From positions 372,001 through 436,000 of the forward strand of contig NZ_CP007451.1 of assembly GCF_000626635.1 (NCBI RefSeq): a DNA stretch of 64,000 nucleotides, read 5' to 3'. The notes beneath the pieces are model-generated. The model was not told the DNA's origin, made no database searches, and saw only the letters and a list, made by a program, of their open reading frames with translations. Below are positions 1 through 8,982 of this stretch, piece after piece (within the stretch, counting starts at the first letter, position 1; every line of letters begins with the position of its first letter). The stretch comes from Draconibacterium orientale (lineage in GTDB: Bacteria > Bacteroidota > Bacteroidia > Bacteroidales > Prolixibacteraceae). The translations under genes and the position numbers were made by a program.

Positions 1-2276
1 GTATCGATGGTATGTTTTTCGTGCGGCGTAAACGGAATGGCATCAACCGGACATTTTTGCACACATTTGGTACAGCCGATACAATCATCGTTTACCGAAT
101 AAGTAATGAGCTCAGCACATTTTCCGGTTGGGCAGGTTCCGTTGATATGCGCTTCGTATTCATCGCGAAAATGTTTCAAAGTACTCAGCACCGGGTTTGG
201 CGCTGTTTTTCCGAGTCCACACAAACTTCCTTTTTTAGTCCATTCCGCCAGATGCTCCAACTCTTCAATGTCGCCTTTTTTGCCTTTTCCACTAACAATG
301 CCGTCCAGAATGTCGAGCATTCGTTTTGTTCCAACGCGACAGAAAGTACATTTGCCGCACGATTCTTCCTGTGTAAATGAAAGGAAATAGCGGGCAATAT
401 CCACCATACAATCGGTATCGTCGAGCACCACAAGGCCTCCGGATCCCATCATCGCTCCCATTTCACCCAACGATTCATAATCGATTGGCGTATTGGAATG
501 TTCGGCCGGAATACATCCACCCGACGGGCCACCAATCTGCACCGCTTTAAACTTTCGTCCATTGGCAATTCCTCCGCCAATTTCTTCAATCACCTGTTTT
601 ATGGTAATTCCCATCGGAACTTCAATCAGTCCGCCACGAGCCACTTTACCGGCCAGGGCAAACACCTTTGTTCCGGTGCTTTTTCCGGAGCCAATTTTTG
701 AAAATCCTTCAGCTCCCTCGCGCAGGATGAAGGAAATTTGCGCCAATGTTTCGGTGTTGTTTACCAGGGTTGGTTTTCCCCACAAACCGCTCTCAGCAGG
801 AAATGGCGGACGCATTCTCGGGAAACCACGATTTCCTTCGATGGATGCAATAAGTGCACTTTCCTCGCCACAAACAAAAGCACCGGCGCCTTCGTAAATC
901 TGCAGTTCGAGATCGAAACCACTGCCCAAAATATTTTCTCCCAGGTAATTTTTAGCCTTACAAATTTTAAGGGCCTCACGAATACGTTTTACCGCCAGCG
1001 GATACTCGGCACGGATATAAAAATATCCCTGATGAATGCCCACCGCATACGCCGCAATGATCATTCCTTCAATTACCCGGTACGGATACGACTCAAGTAA
1101 CATCCGGTCCATAAAAGCTCCGGGATCGCCCTCATCGCCGTTACAGATAATATATTTTTCAGGATCTTCCTGTTTTTTTACCAGCTCCCATTTTAGGCCC
1201 GTTGGAAATCCGGCACCACCACGACCTCTGATTCCGCTATCTTTTACCTCGCGGATCACTTCTTCCGGGGCCATTTTATTCAGCACTTTTTTTACGGCTG
1301 AAAAACCTCCGCGGCTCAGGTATTCATTAATATCCAGCGGATTGATGATGCCACGATATTCGGTGGCGATTGGCACCTGTTTTCCTAAAAATGAAGCCAC
1401 CGGTTTTTCGCGCATGCTTATTTCGTAGCGCTCAATTCCGTCCCAGTTTCGGTCGGTTTGAATTTCTTCAACTGCATGGAAAAGTTTATTTTTTAGACGG
1501 GTAAAATAGCCTGGTGCCTGGAAATGGCTTTCTACAATGTTTTTAACGTCTTCGGGTTTTACTTTAGCGTAAAGGGTCGGCTCGCCTTCGTTTGGAACCA
1601 CCTCCACAAGTGGCACCTGGTGGCACATGCCCACGCAGCCCACATGTTTCAGGCTGACACGTAAACCACTATCGTTTACCACATGCTGAACCTCTTCCTG
1701 AATTTCCTTACTTCCACTGGCTACGCAACACGATCCAAGCCCAATACGAATCTCACCCTGAATTTCTGAACCATCTGCTTTTCGTGCCTTGTTTGATTTT
1801 TTTGCTCCTTTAATGCTTTCAAAATCGGCAATTACCTGACCAACCTGATCGGAAGCCACATGGCCGTAGGTAGTTTCATCGATTTGCACTACAGGCGCCA
1901 GCGTACAACAGCCCAAACAGGCCACCTGTTCCAGCGTATATTTTCCCGATTCTTCGGTTTCCTGTCCTTCTGCCAACTTTAGTTCACGGCGAAAAGCATC
2001 GTAAACCTGACCGGCACCTTTAACATGGCATGCTGTTCCTACACACACTTTTATGATGTGCTCGCCAACCGGCTGCAAACGAAACTGCGAGTAAAAACTG
2101 GCCACGCCAATAATCTCCGCCAGACTGATCTCTGATTTTTCAGCCACCAACCTCAACACTTCTTCAGGCAGATAGTTATACTCTTTCTGAATGGCCTGAA
2201 GAATAGGAATCAGGCTTTTTTTGGTTGCGCCTTTTTCCTGAATAAGCTGATCGATATATTTATTTTCTTCTGTCAT
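1..2276 (-). CDS. NuoE-NuoF fusion, NADH-linked diaphorase subunit of a hydrogenase or dehydrogenase (3' end cut)
   Basis: The reading frame is open from the ATG at 2276 to the window edge (758 codons), so the C-terminus is missing. Residues 1-155 are a NuoE/HydC-type thioredoxin-like [2Fe-2S] domain (C78, C83, C120, C124). A second small Cys-containing ferredoxin-like domain follows at about 175-265. The rest is a NuoF/HydB core with the NADH-binding GRGGAGFPTG loop, the FMN loop GDEGDPGAF and the [4Fe-4S] motif ESCGKCTFC. It ends in a ferredoxin domain whose first cluster CIGCTKC is visible. Such proteins move electrons between NADH, FMN and Fe-S partners, often an [FeFe] hydrogenase; that partner would lie outside the window. 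It is the last visible gene of the redox operon and starts 18 bp after the propeller gene. A GAGGAGG sequence 5 nt before the ATG supports this start. Confidence 0.9.
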   Translation of the reverse strand, partial: MTEENKYIDQLIQEKGATKKSLIPILQAIQKEYNYLPEEVLRLVAEKSEISLAEIIGVASFYSQFRLQPVGEHIIKVCVGTACHVKGAGQVYDAFRRELKLAEGQETEESGKYTLEQVACLGCCTLAPVVQIDETTYGHVASDQVGQVIADFESIKGAKKSNKARKADGSEIQGEIRIGLGSCCVASGSKEIQEEVQHVVNDSGLRVSLKHVGCVGMCHQVPLVEVVPNEGEPTLYAKVKPEDVKNIVESHFQAPGYFTRLKNKLFHAVEEIQTDRNWDGIERYEISMREKPVASFLGKQVPIATEYRGIINPLDINEYLSRGGFSAVKKVLNKMAPEEVIREVKDSGIRGRGGAGFPTGLKWELVKKQEDPEKYIICNGDEGDPGAFMDRMLLESYPYRVIEGMIIAAYAVGIHQGYFYIRAEYPLAVKRIREALKICKAKNYLGENILGSGFDLELQIYEGAGAFVCGEESALIASIEGNRGFPRMRPPFPAESGLWGKPTLVNNTETLAQISFILREGAEGFSKIGSGKSTGTKVFALAGKVARGGLIEVPMGITIKQVIEEIGGGIANGRKFKAVQIGGPSGGCIPAEHSNTPIDYESLGEMGAMMGSGGLVVLDDTDCMVDIARYFLSFTQEESCGKCTFCRVGTKRMLDILDGIVSGKGKKGDIEELEHLAEWTKKGSLCGLGKTAPNPVLSTLKHFRDEYEAHINGTCPTGKCAELITYSVNDDCIGCTKCVQKCPVDAIPFTPHEKHTID

Positions 2277-2290
2277 TTATTCCTCCTCAA
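2277..2290 (-). promoter_or_regulatory. Strong Shine-Dalgarno of the NuoEF gene
   Basis: On the minus strand TTGAGGAGGAATAA runs directly into the ATG at 2276. A near-perfect anti-16S match is uncommon in Bacteroidota, where most genes lack one, and it fixes the start. Confidence 0.6.
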
Positions 2291-2294
2291 AGTC

Positions 2295-4169
2295 CTACTT
2301 CCCAATGCAAAACAAGTCTTTCTCTCCACGTATATAAAGCCGTCCATCGGCAAAAGCCGGCGTAGGACCGGATAGTTCGCCCAATACATTTTCGCCAACC
2401 TTTTTTAATTCTCTCGAAAATTCGTAGATGCGCATTACGCCTTCGTTATCCATAAGATACACTTTTCCATCGGCCAAAACCGGCGATGAATATACCGGCG
2501 AACCGAAATCATCTTCCCAAAGCAATTCTCCCTCTTTCAGGTCGTAGCACACAAAAACGCCATAACTGGTTGCGACAAATACCAATCCCTCGTGTGCTAA
2601 AATACTCGCTGCTTCGGGCAGGTAAAAATCATCCTCCCAAAGAATTTCCTGTGTGCGAATATCAATGGCTACCATTCGCGCATATTCGTTGGCTGCCACC
2701 ACTATTCCGTCGGCATACCCAACCGATGCACCCACTTCGCCCATCATACATTCAACCGACCAAAGCTCTTCTCCAGTTCCCACATCGTATCCGGCCACAA
2801 TCGGGTCGGCCGTTAACACCAACTGATACTTGCCATCCACCTCGGCCAATACCGGACTTGCCCACGATATTTTTGCATCTCGTTGTGTTTCCCAAACTGT
2901 TTCGCCTGATTTATTATCCAGCGCCATCACTTTCCCTGCGCGGTTGGTATCGTATTGAATAAAAAGTTTACCGTTTAAAGTTATCAACGACGAAGAATGT
3001 CCGTAATGATTATCCGGAACTCCCAGGTTTCTTGCCCACAAACGTTTGCCATTCATATCGAAAGCGATTACGTCTCCGGTACCAAAAATGGCAAAAACTG
3101 CGTTTCCATCAGTAGTTAAAGTTGATGCGGCAAGACCAGTATCCTCCGTTACCCGCGGTGGTGTTGCCGGCGAACCTGAAATATTATCGGCCACTCCTGT
3201 CCACATTAATTTCCCATCGTTACGGTTGTAACAATACACTTCGCGGCTGGTGTTATCGGCACCCGACACAAACAGTTTATCGCCCCAAATTACCGGCGAA
3301 TTGAATCCGTGTTTTGGCACCTCAGCTTTCCAAACCACATTTGTTCCGGCAGCACCGTCCCATTCGGTTGGGATATTTTTATGCATGACCACTCCCTGCG
3401 CCAAAGGCCCGCGAAAAGAGTTATGATTTTTCTGAAGTTCGGCAAGTGTTATTCCTGATGATGCCGCTGCCGGTTTGGTTTCTACAGCCGATTTTTCGGC
3501 AACCGGCTCAGAAGACGTTTCCTCAACCTGAACTTCTGTTGAAGTTTCTTCTGTTACATTTTCGGCAGAAGCAGATTCATCGGCAGTTGCTTCTACCGAA
3601 ACTTCGTTGCTTGTGGTTTGCGCCGGAGCAACATTTATTACCTCAACAGCTTCCTCGACCGGAGTTTCATTATCAGCTACCAAAGCACTTGCATCGTATG
3701 ATTTTAGCTGGTTTACCGAAAGAAAGGAAGCCAGCAGCGCCAAAACCATAACCGCCGCCCCAACAATTATAATTCCCTTTTGAGCAATTATGCGACTGGC
3801 AATTTCGTTTTCCAATACTTTCTCCGGTTCTTCAATTTTGCTTTTGGCAGAGTAATAAAGCCGCAAGGCAAGTGCCAACACAATGGCGCCAAAAAGTAAC
3901 ATATAAGCGCCCGTTTCCACCTGCCACTGACTGTTAAAATAAGCTTTTCGGGCCAGCAAATCGAAATTGCGAATCTCCTCTTTCAGCTCTTCATTGTTGG
4001 CATCGTCTTTCAGGCGCTCAACCAAGGCCTCCAAAGCCTTACTTTCGATGGGATCGGTTTTGGTGATCTGCCAAAAATTCAATAAAAGCAGCAGCGCAAC
4101 AGCCGCGCAAAAAATACCTGCAATTAAAGCAATGTTATGCGATAGTTTTAATTTATCCTGGTTGTTCAT
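2295..4169 (-). CDS. Membrane-anchored PQQ-type beta-propeller protein
   Basis: 624 residues. Three hydrophobic segments (about 13-33, 87-108, 133-155) are followed by a Thr/Glu/Ser-rich linker (about 165-240) and then a C-terminal beta-propeller of PQQ-like repeats. The repeats are recognisable from recurring 'G+.LW.' strands such as DGKLMW, GKRLWARN and GEELWSVE. The propeller probably faces the periplasm. I see no quinoprotein dehydrogenase active-site Cys pair, so use of PQQ is not shown; BamB-like scaffolding or electron-transfer roles are equally possible. It lies between the NapH-like gene (31 bp) and the NuoE-NuoF fusion (18 bp), which argues for a part in the same redox complex. Confidence 0.8.
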   Translation of the reverse strand: MNNQDKLKLSHNIALIAGIFCAAVALLLLLNFWQITKTDPIESKALEALVERLKDDANNEELKEEIRNFDLLARKAYFNSQWQVETGAYMLLFGAIVLALALRLYYSAKSKIEEPEKVLENEIASRIIAQKGIIIVGAAVMVLALLASFLSVNQLKSYDASALVADNETPVEEAVEVINVAPAQTTSNEVSVEATADESASAENVTEETSTEVQVEETSSEPVAEKSAVETKPAAASSGITLAELQKNHNSFRGPLAQGVVMHKNIPTEWDGAAGTNVVWKAEVPKHGFNSPVIWGDKLFVSGADNTSREVYCYNRNDGKLMWTGVADNISGSPATPPRVTEDTGLAASTLTTDGNAVFAIFGTGDVIAFDMNGKRLWARNLGVPDNHYGHSSSLITLNGKLFIQYDTNRAGKVMALDNKSGETVWETQRDAKISWASPVLAEVDGKYQLVLTADPIVAGYDVGTGEELWSVECMMGEVGASVGYADGIVVAANEYARMVAIDIRTQEILWEDDFYLPEAASILAHEGLVFVATSYGVFVCYDLKEGELLWEDDFGSPVYSSPVLADGKVYLMDNEGVMRIYEFSRELKKVGENVLGELSGPTPAFADGRLYIRGEKDLFCIGK

Positions 4170-4200
4170 TTTATTTTTGGTTCTTCTTTTTTATGCAACG

Positions 4201-5553
4201 TTATTTTTCCACCGGACAATAATCCACACACCGTGCACAACTGAAACAATTCCCTTTGTGCGGCTCGTAATCCTGGCGTTTTCGGAACACCACTGTATTC
4301 AGTAAAGTCATTCCGATTACCAATCCCATAAATCCTCCGGCAATCATACTTCCAATGTAAAATTTCTCACGAATTGCGGTGGCTTCACTTACCAGCTGCT
4401 CCATCGGTTTTCCAGAGGCCAGGAAAGTCTGCACATCAATATTATCCGGATCGTTTCGCAACTCAGGGTGTGCAATCAACAATTCGGCCAGGTAAACATC
4501 CTGATTCGCTTTCGACAGGAAAGTATGCGATTTTGCGCCCACAAAAACACCCAGTGCAATCCACAACGGAATTACCAGCGCGTAGGTTATAAATCGTTTT
4601 GGCCCCAATCCTGATTTTACCACCTCTTTTTCGTTGGTTGGGAAATCAATAGCATCAAACGGGCACGAGTGTGTGCATAATTTACACTGAATACATTTTG
4701 ACGGCGTGATAGTAAGGTGCCGGCTTGAGAAACGCGACATCCAGCTGAGCAGCACGCCATAAGGACACAAAAAGCGACAATAAGGACGGGCAACAAACAT
4801 TCCCATTAACAGGAAAGCAATGCCCAAAACGATCATCAGGAATTTAGCATCCATACGGAAAATACCAACGAAGGGATCGTATCGACAAATGATAAAATCG
4901 GTTCCTGTGGCAGCAAAAAGCACAGCCAGCGACAGGTATAAATACGGAATTAATCCCAACGTTTTATTCAACCACTTTGGCAAACTTATCGGTTTTACCA
5001 CCACCAAATCCTGAATAGCACCTAACGGACAGGCACCGGCACAGAATGTTCGCCCAAAAAAGAGCGTAACAACAAGCGGTATAATAAAAAACAGCAAGGC
5101 CGTTAATGATATGGCATAGGCCGGATCGAAAAAGGTGAGCGTAACATTTTGAATCGCCCCGATGCTGCAAATACACCCATTTCGGTAAAACCCGAAATAA
5201 ACGAGCGTAAATATCGACAGCCACAAAATACCTTGTCGCGAGCGGCTTTTCAGTGCAAAATAAGTTGCTGCCGCCAAAACGAGGATCAGAATAAGCACAT
5301 CGAAATATTCCATTGCCAGCGCCCGTGGCTCGGGTGTAACCGGCGATGGTTGCTCGTAACCTGTCTCAAACTCAGGCTTTGGAAACCGTTGTTTCTGGGC
5401 CGACAAGTTAAGAGACAAAAGATTGAAGGCAAAAGTGAAAAGTATAAAGGCAAAAGTGAAAAGCACAGATTTTGATTTAAATCCGAAGAATCTACTTTGC
5501 TTGTGGCTCGTAGCTTGTAACTTGTGGCTATTTTGGTTAAGTTGATTTCTCAT
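4201..5553 (-). CDS. NapH/NosR-C-type membrane 4Fe-4S protein
   Basis: 450 residues with about six membrane segments. Motifs in order are GCICSIGA, CAGACPLGAIQDL and CRFLCPYG, where the CP pairs are typical of the NapH/MauN/RdxA type. Next comes a ferredoxin motif CIQCKLCTHSCPFDAI and a last cluster CFSCARCVDYCP at the C-terminus. Such proteins pass electrons between the quinone pool or periplasmic partners and soluble Fe-S proteins. The gene lies 8 bp after the Tat ferredoxin gene. The first 50 residues are unusual: they are encoded by intergenic-type repeats (HKLQATSHK, then two copies of LFTFAF) that happen to make a hydrophobic signal-like segment ending in LSAQ. An in-frame ATG further in (MEYFDVL) is an alternative start. 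Confidence 0.85.
   Translation of the reverse strand: MRNQLNQNSHKLQATSHKQSRFFGFKSKSVLFTFAFILFTFAFNLLSLNLSAQKQRFPKPEFETGYEQPSPVTPEPRALAMEYFDVLILILVLAAATYFALKSRSRQGILWLSIFTLVYFGFYRNGCICSIGAIQNVTLTFFDPAYAISLTALLFFIIPLVVTLFFGRTFCAGACPLGAIQDLVVVKPISLPKWLNKTLGLIPYLYLSLAVLFAATGTDFIICRYDPFVGIFRMDAKFLMIVLGIAFLLMGMFVARPYCRFLCPYGVLLSWMSRFSSRHLTITPSKCIQCKLCTHSCPFDAIDFPTNEKEVVKSGLGPKRFITYALVIPLWIALGVFVGAKSHTFLSKANQDVYLAELLIAHPELRNDPDNIDVQTFLASGKPMEQLVSEATAIREKFYIGSMIAGGFMGLVIGMTLLNTVVFRKRQDYEPHKGNCFSCARCVDYCPVEK
5428..5529. repeat. Low-complexity repeats forming the 5' end of the NapH-like gene
   Basis: GGCAAAAGTGAAAAG occurs at 5428-5442 and again at 5449-5463, a 21-bp period. A second repeat with TTGTGGC and CTTGTAAC words lies at 5500-5529. 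Both types are familiar from intergenic DNA in Bacteroidota, yet here they are read in frame. Confidence 0.6.
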
Positions 5554-5561
5554 TGTAAATA

Positions 5562-6140
5562 TCAGGCTTCAGGATTGTTTGTAAAGTCGCCTTTTACGTT
5601 GTAAGCTTCACTGGCTTTTACCCGGCTAATGGCGTCGGACGGGCAAACCCTGGCGATGGAACATTCGTTACAATTCACGCAAATATGGTGCATAATCTGC
5701 AGGTGCATCGAACCGTTTCCGAACGAAGTACATCCTGCAACACATTTTGCACAACCTATGCACAAATCTTCATTAATATGATACTCGAAATAAGGTTCTT
5801 CGATAAACCGACGTTCGATGGCTGCTGTTGGGCACAACTGGTTTTCGGCAGCTGTACTTTGCGCGTTGGCATCGGGTTTCAGGTAGCCGCCGCACAAATC
5901 GCAGTAGCCACACAAATCAAAAGCGTGGATACATTTTACGGCAGAAGGATTCAACACACATTCCGTTGCGCATCGCCCGCACTGCGTACATTTAAACGGA
6001 TCGATCTGCCACACATAATCATCGCCACTTACCTTACGAAGCGCCGAAACACTTACCGCGCCCAACGATAATAACAAGGAAGCGCGCACCCCGTTGTGGA
6101 TGAATTTCCGGCGGCTTTGTGATTTGCTGTTATTTTCCAT
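5562..6140 (-). CDS. Tat-exported polyferredoxin
   Basis: 192 residues. The N-terminus SRRKFIHNG followed by a hydrophobic run is a twin-arginine signal, so the protein is probably folded with its clusters and exported. Four Cys-rich groups follow: CTQCGRCATEC, CGYCDLCGG, CIGCAKCVAGC and CVNCNEC with a final CP pair. It is about the size of a four-cluster electron-transfer ferredoxin. It is probably the periplasmic partner of the NapH-like protein 8 bp downstream, as NapG is for NapH; the pairing is inferred from position and family. Confidence 0.85.
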   Translation of the reverse strand: MENNSKSQSRRKFIHNGVRASLLLSLGAVSVSALRKVSGDDYVWQIDPFKCTQCGRCATECVLNPSAVKCIHAFDLCGYCDLCGGYLKPDANAQSTAAENQLCPTAAIERRFIEEPYFEYHINEDLCIGCAKCVAGCTSFGNGSMHLQIMHHICVNCNECSIARVCPSDAISRVKASEAYNVKGDFTNNPEA

Positions 6141-6241
6141 ATCTCCTCTCTAATCTACATTCGTTTTTGCAGCGCTTAGCTATTTGACTATTTCAATCAG
6201 CTTTTCTAAAAGCGCCTTTATACTCGTTTCACTCGTTCCCC

Positions 6242-6257
6242 CCGGGTTAAAACCCGG
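6242..6257. repeat. Short palindrome inside the redox operon
   Basis: CCGGGTT-AA-AACCCGG, a perfect 7-bp stem in the 136-bp gap between the small KR-signal protein and the Tat ferredoxin. It could shape mRNA processing; it lacks a T-tract. Confidence 0.4.
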
Positions 6258-6276
6258 AGCTATAAAATCCGGATTC

Positions 6277-6480
6277 TTATGGAGTTATCTCCACTTCTCC
6301 CCTCTCCTGTTTAACTTCCGGATTTACACATGCCGAAATCTTCCTACAGTTTTTACAAGTGGGTGAAACCGAACAAGCGGCCGACACTTTTTTGTTCACA
6401 ACCAAATAACCTGCAGAAGCGGTAATTCCTCCGAGAAGTAAAAGCCGGCCTGTTGTTCTTATAAATTCTTTTCGTTTCAT
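6277..6480 (-). CDS. Small exported Cys-rich protein
   Basis: 67 residues. The N-terminus KRKEFIRTTGR plus a hydrophobic run resembles a Tat-type signal, with KR instead of RR. The mature part is about 35 residues and carries four Cys in the pattern C-x5-C-x2-C-x5-C, then a charged tail. The spacing could hold a small Fe-S cluster or metal. I do not recognise the family. It lies 14 bp after the NHL propeller gene and before the Tat ferredoxin, so it is probably a small electron-transfer or assembly component of the same exported complex. Being short, it could be missed by gene callers, but signal, spacing and Cys pattern support it. Confidence 0.6.
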   Translation of the reverse strand: MKRKEFIRTTGRLLLLGGITASAGYLVVNKKVSAACSVSPTCKNCRKISACVNPEVKQERGEVEITP

Positions 6481-6494
6481 CTCAATAATATTAT

Positions 6495-7469
6495 CTATTC
6501 TGAAATTTTTGGTTCGAAAACCCGCAAAACATTTCTGTCGAAATCAAGCGCATAAATATTTCCTTCCTCATCAACAGCAACATCAGGTGCCTGTCCTTCA
6601 ATTTTTTCATCGAATTTGGTTGGCGGCGCAACAACTCCTGAAAATTCGCCGGAAGCTTTATAAACTTTCACGCGAACCAAACCTTTTTCGCTGGTGACAA
6701 AACTGCCATCGGGCAAGAAGCAAAAATGAGCAGGATTGCAGCAACCACTAAAATTCTTGGTTTGATTACCTGAAGCTTTCCAGAACTCACGTAAACGCCC
6801 TTCTTTGGTGTAATTTTCCATGGTGTGCATGCCCGGATTGGCCACCCACAAATCGCCATAAGCATTTATATCCAGATCGAAATACGGGCTGGGAATTATA
6901 AAACCATGTGCCAGATCGTCGTCGGTTTTCCCTTCAAACTCATTCACAATTTCGCCCCGATGGTTAAAACGCAGAATGCGGCGGTTACCGGCATCGGCAA
7001 CCATAATATCCTCGCCATCCACCGCAACAGCAGTTAAATACGTGTCTTCACCATCAACTTCCCACTTATCAATGGTAGTTCCCGTTTCATCAACGATCCA
7101 CACAAATTTCTCGAAAATCACATAAATGGTATCGCCAACCACATCGAGCCCGTGCGGTTCGTCAAGAAAACCAACCTCGCCCAGAAGCGTCCCTGAAAAA
7201 TCAACGATCTTCAGTTCCTGGTCGCCAACAGCATATATTTTATTATTGGCAACTTCAAGCGCCTCTGCCAAAACAAAGCCCAGGTTAAAATTCCGGGTCT
7301 CTTTGTATTTCACCAGCTCTTCCGGAACGTTCCGAAACTCATCAACACTGAATTCAAATTTATTGGCCGCCATGTTATCCGGACGCTTCGAGTACCAGTC
7401 AACCACCATTATGCCAACGATTACCACCGCCAGTACAATCAGAAATAGTACGATTCCTTTATTCTTCAT
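6495..7469 (-). CDS. Membrane-anchored NHL-type 6-bladed beta-propeller
   Basis: 324 residues. One N-terminal membrane anchor (about 5-25) is followed by NHL-like repeats with recurring 'VA/G..IYV.D..N.RI..F' strands, for example EDIMVADAGNRRILRFNHRG and GNIYALDFDRNVLRVF. A Cys pair lies in SGCCNPAHF. Such propellers bind ligands or partner proteins rather than showing one catalytic signature. It is in the middle of the redox operon with gaps of 26 and 14 bp. Its exact job is unknown; a scaffold for the exported ferredoxins is an inference. Confidence 0.75.
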   Translation of the reverse strand: MKNKGIVLFLIVLAVVIVGIMVVDWYSKRPDNMAANKFEFSVDEFRNVPEELVKYKETRNFNLGFVLAEALEVANNKIYAVGDQELKIVDFSGTLLGEVGFLDEPHGLDVVGDTIYVIFEKFVWIVDETGTTIDKWEVDGEDTYLTAVAVDGEDIMVADAGNRRILRFNHRGEIVNEFEGKTDDDLAHGFIIPSPYFDLDINAYGDLWVANPGMHTMENYTKEGRLREFWKASGNQTKNFSGCCNPAHFCFLPDGSFVTSEKGLVRVKVYKASGEFSGVVAPPTKFDEKIEGQAPDVAVDEEGNIYALDFDRNVLRVFEPKISE

Positions 7470-7495
7470 GACTATATATTTGCATTAATGCTTTT

Positions 7496-8926
7496 CTATC
7501 CGTTCACATTCAAATCGATACAGATCATTGTTTTTGCATCGCGCAGCAACAAATAACCGTCGGCCAGTGCAAAAGGAGCCCAGGCATCGTGCCCGTCTTC
7601 AATTACATTCACCTGTTCCAACTGAATGTATTTTTCGGTACTTGGACGCGCAATCGTAAGTGTTCCGTCGTCGCTCAGAATAAACAGTTTATTGTCGGCA
7701 ATAAAATACGGTCCGAGGCCAAAACGGGTTTCCTTACCGCTCGTCCACACTACTTTTCGTGTATCATCAGGACTCACGCAGATCAGCTGATTTCGGTTGG
7801 CACCACCATCTTTCGGAACAATACCAAACAAATATCCATTCCAGAAAATCGGTGTTTGCTGCTCGCATGCCAGTCCTTCTTTTGGTGCATATTCGTAAAG
7901 AGGTTCCACGGTGAAAGTGCCGTTGCTTTCGGTTAATTTCAACATCATACTTCCGGCTCCGTAACCCGCGGTCATAAATAGCTTTCCGTCGGGCATACAA
8001 ACCGGCGATGGCGCAACCACCGAGTGGTTCCACTGCGATGTTTCCCATAATATTTGTCCGGCATCAGGTCCGTCGGCAGCAACGCCAAGCAGGCCTCCGA
8101 TGGCACTATAGACATACATTTTTCGTCCGCGAAAAGTAAAAGGGACAACCGATGAGTGCGACATTTTCCAACCATTAGGATTTGGTGTTTCCCATAATTT
8201 CTCACCGGTTTCGCAATCAACGGCCACCATCATTTTACTACCTCCGGTGGCAATAATTGCAACGCCATTGTCGATTATCGGACATTGCCCGGTGTACCAA
8301 AAAGGAATTTCATTCTGATACTCTTTTACCACATCGAGTCCCCAGCGGAAATCTCCGGTTTCACGATCAAGACACATCACGTGGCACTTTGGCCCGATGG
8401 TAACAATGTAGTCTTCAGTAACTGCCGGAATGGTTCGCGACATGCCGTGATTTCGTTTGATGGCCACATCGTAACCGCGTATCCATTGCTCTTCGCCGGT
8501 AACCACCGAAAAACAGCGCAAAATATCGGCGCGCTCCTCTTCGTCGTAGTCAAGCACATACGCTAAACCTTTGTAAATTGCAGCTCCTGAGTGTCCTTCA
8601 CCTAATTTTTTCGACCACAGAATTTTCGGCCCTTCCGCCCCAAAACTTTCCACCAGTTTTACCGGCGACTTTGAAATGTTATCGTAATCGGCCCCACGAA
8701 AGTTGGTCCATGTTTCTTCCAGCACCTGGTAATCCGAAGACAATTCTTCAAAGTGTTCACCTATCGTTACGTCTTGCGGAGGCACGCCTTTTCCCCTGTT
8801 ATCGGCACCTTCAAGATTAACTGTAAAATCTTTTGTAGGATCGGCATTTAACCACCAAAAAATGGAAATAAATCCAATGGTACCGATCGAGATCAGAATG
8901 ATATTTATGGTTCTTTTAGTCATCAA
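7496..8926 (-). CDS. PQQ-type beta-propeller, signal-anchored
   Basis: 476 residues. A hydrophobic N-terminal anchor (about 8-25) precedes a propeller with PQQ-like blades: GEEQWIRGYD, GDFRWGLD, GEKLWETPNPNG and the GQILWET strand. An internal CHVMC pair is present. It shares the 'W.NFRG..' opening and the LGEGHS strand with the other propellers of the window. Periplasmic location is predicted. It sits second in the operon, 56 bp after the propeller gene that starts at 10215. Enzymatic use of PQQ cannot be shown from the sequence. Confidence 0.8.
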   Translation of the reverse strand: MMTKRTINIILISIGTIGFISIFWWLNADPTKDFTVNLEGADNRGKGVPPQDVTIGEHFEELSSDYQVLEETWTNFRGADYDNISKSPVKLVESFGAEGPKILWSKKLGEGHSGAAIYKGLAYVLDYDEEERADILRCFSVVTGEEQWIRGYDVAIKRNHGMSRTIPAVTEDYIVTIGPKCHVMCLDRETGDFRWGLDVVKEYQNEIPFWYTGQCPIIDNGVAIIATGGSKMMVAVDCETGEKLWETPNPNGWKMSHSSVVPFTFRGRKMYVYSAIGGLLGVAADGPDAGQILWETSQWNHSVVAPSPVCMPDGKLFMTAGYGAGSMMLKLTESNGTFTVEPLYEYAPKEGLACEQQTPIFWNGYLFGIVPKDGGANRNQLICVSPDDTRKVVWTSGKETRFGLGPYFIADNKLFILSDDGTLTIARPSTEKYIQLEQVNVIEDGHDAWAPFALADGYLLLRDAKTMICIDLNVNG

Positions 8927-8982
8927 TTCAGGTTAAAAACAGAAAGATAATAGTTTTGCTGCAAACTTGAGTTAACGCGGGG

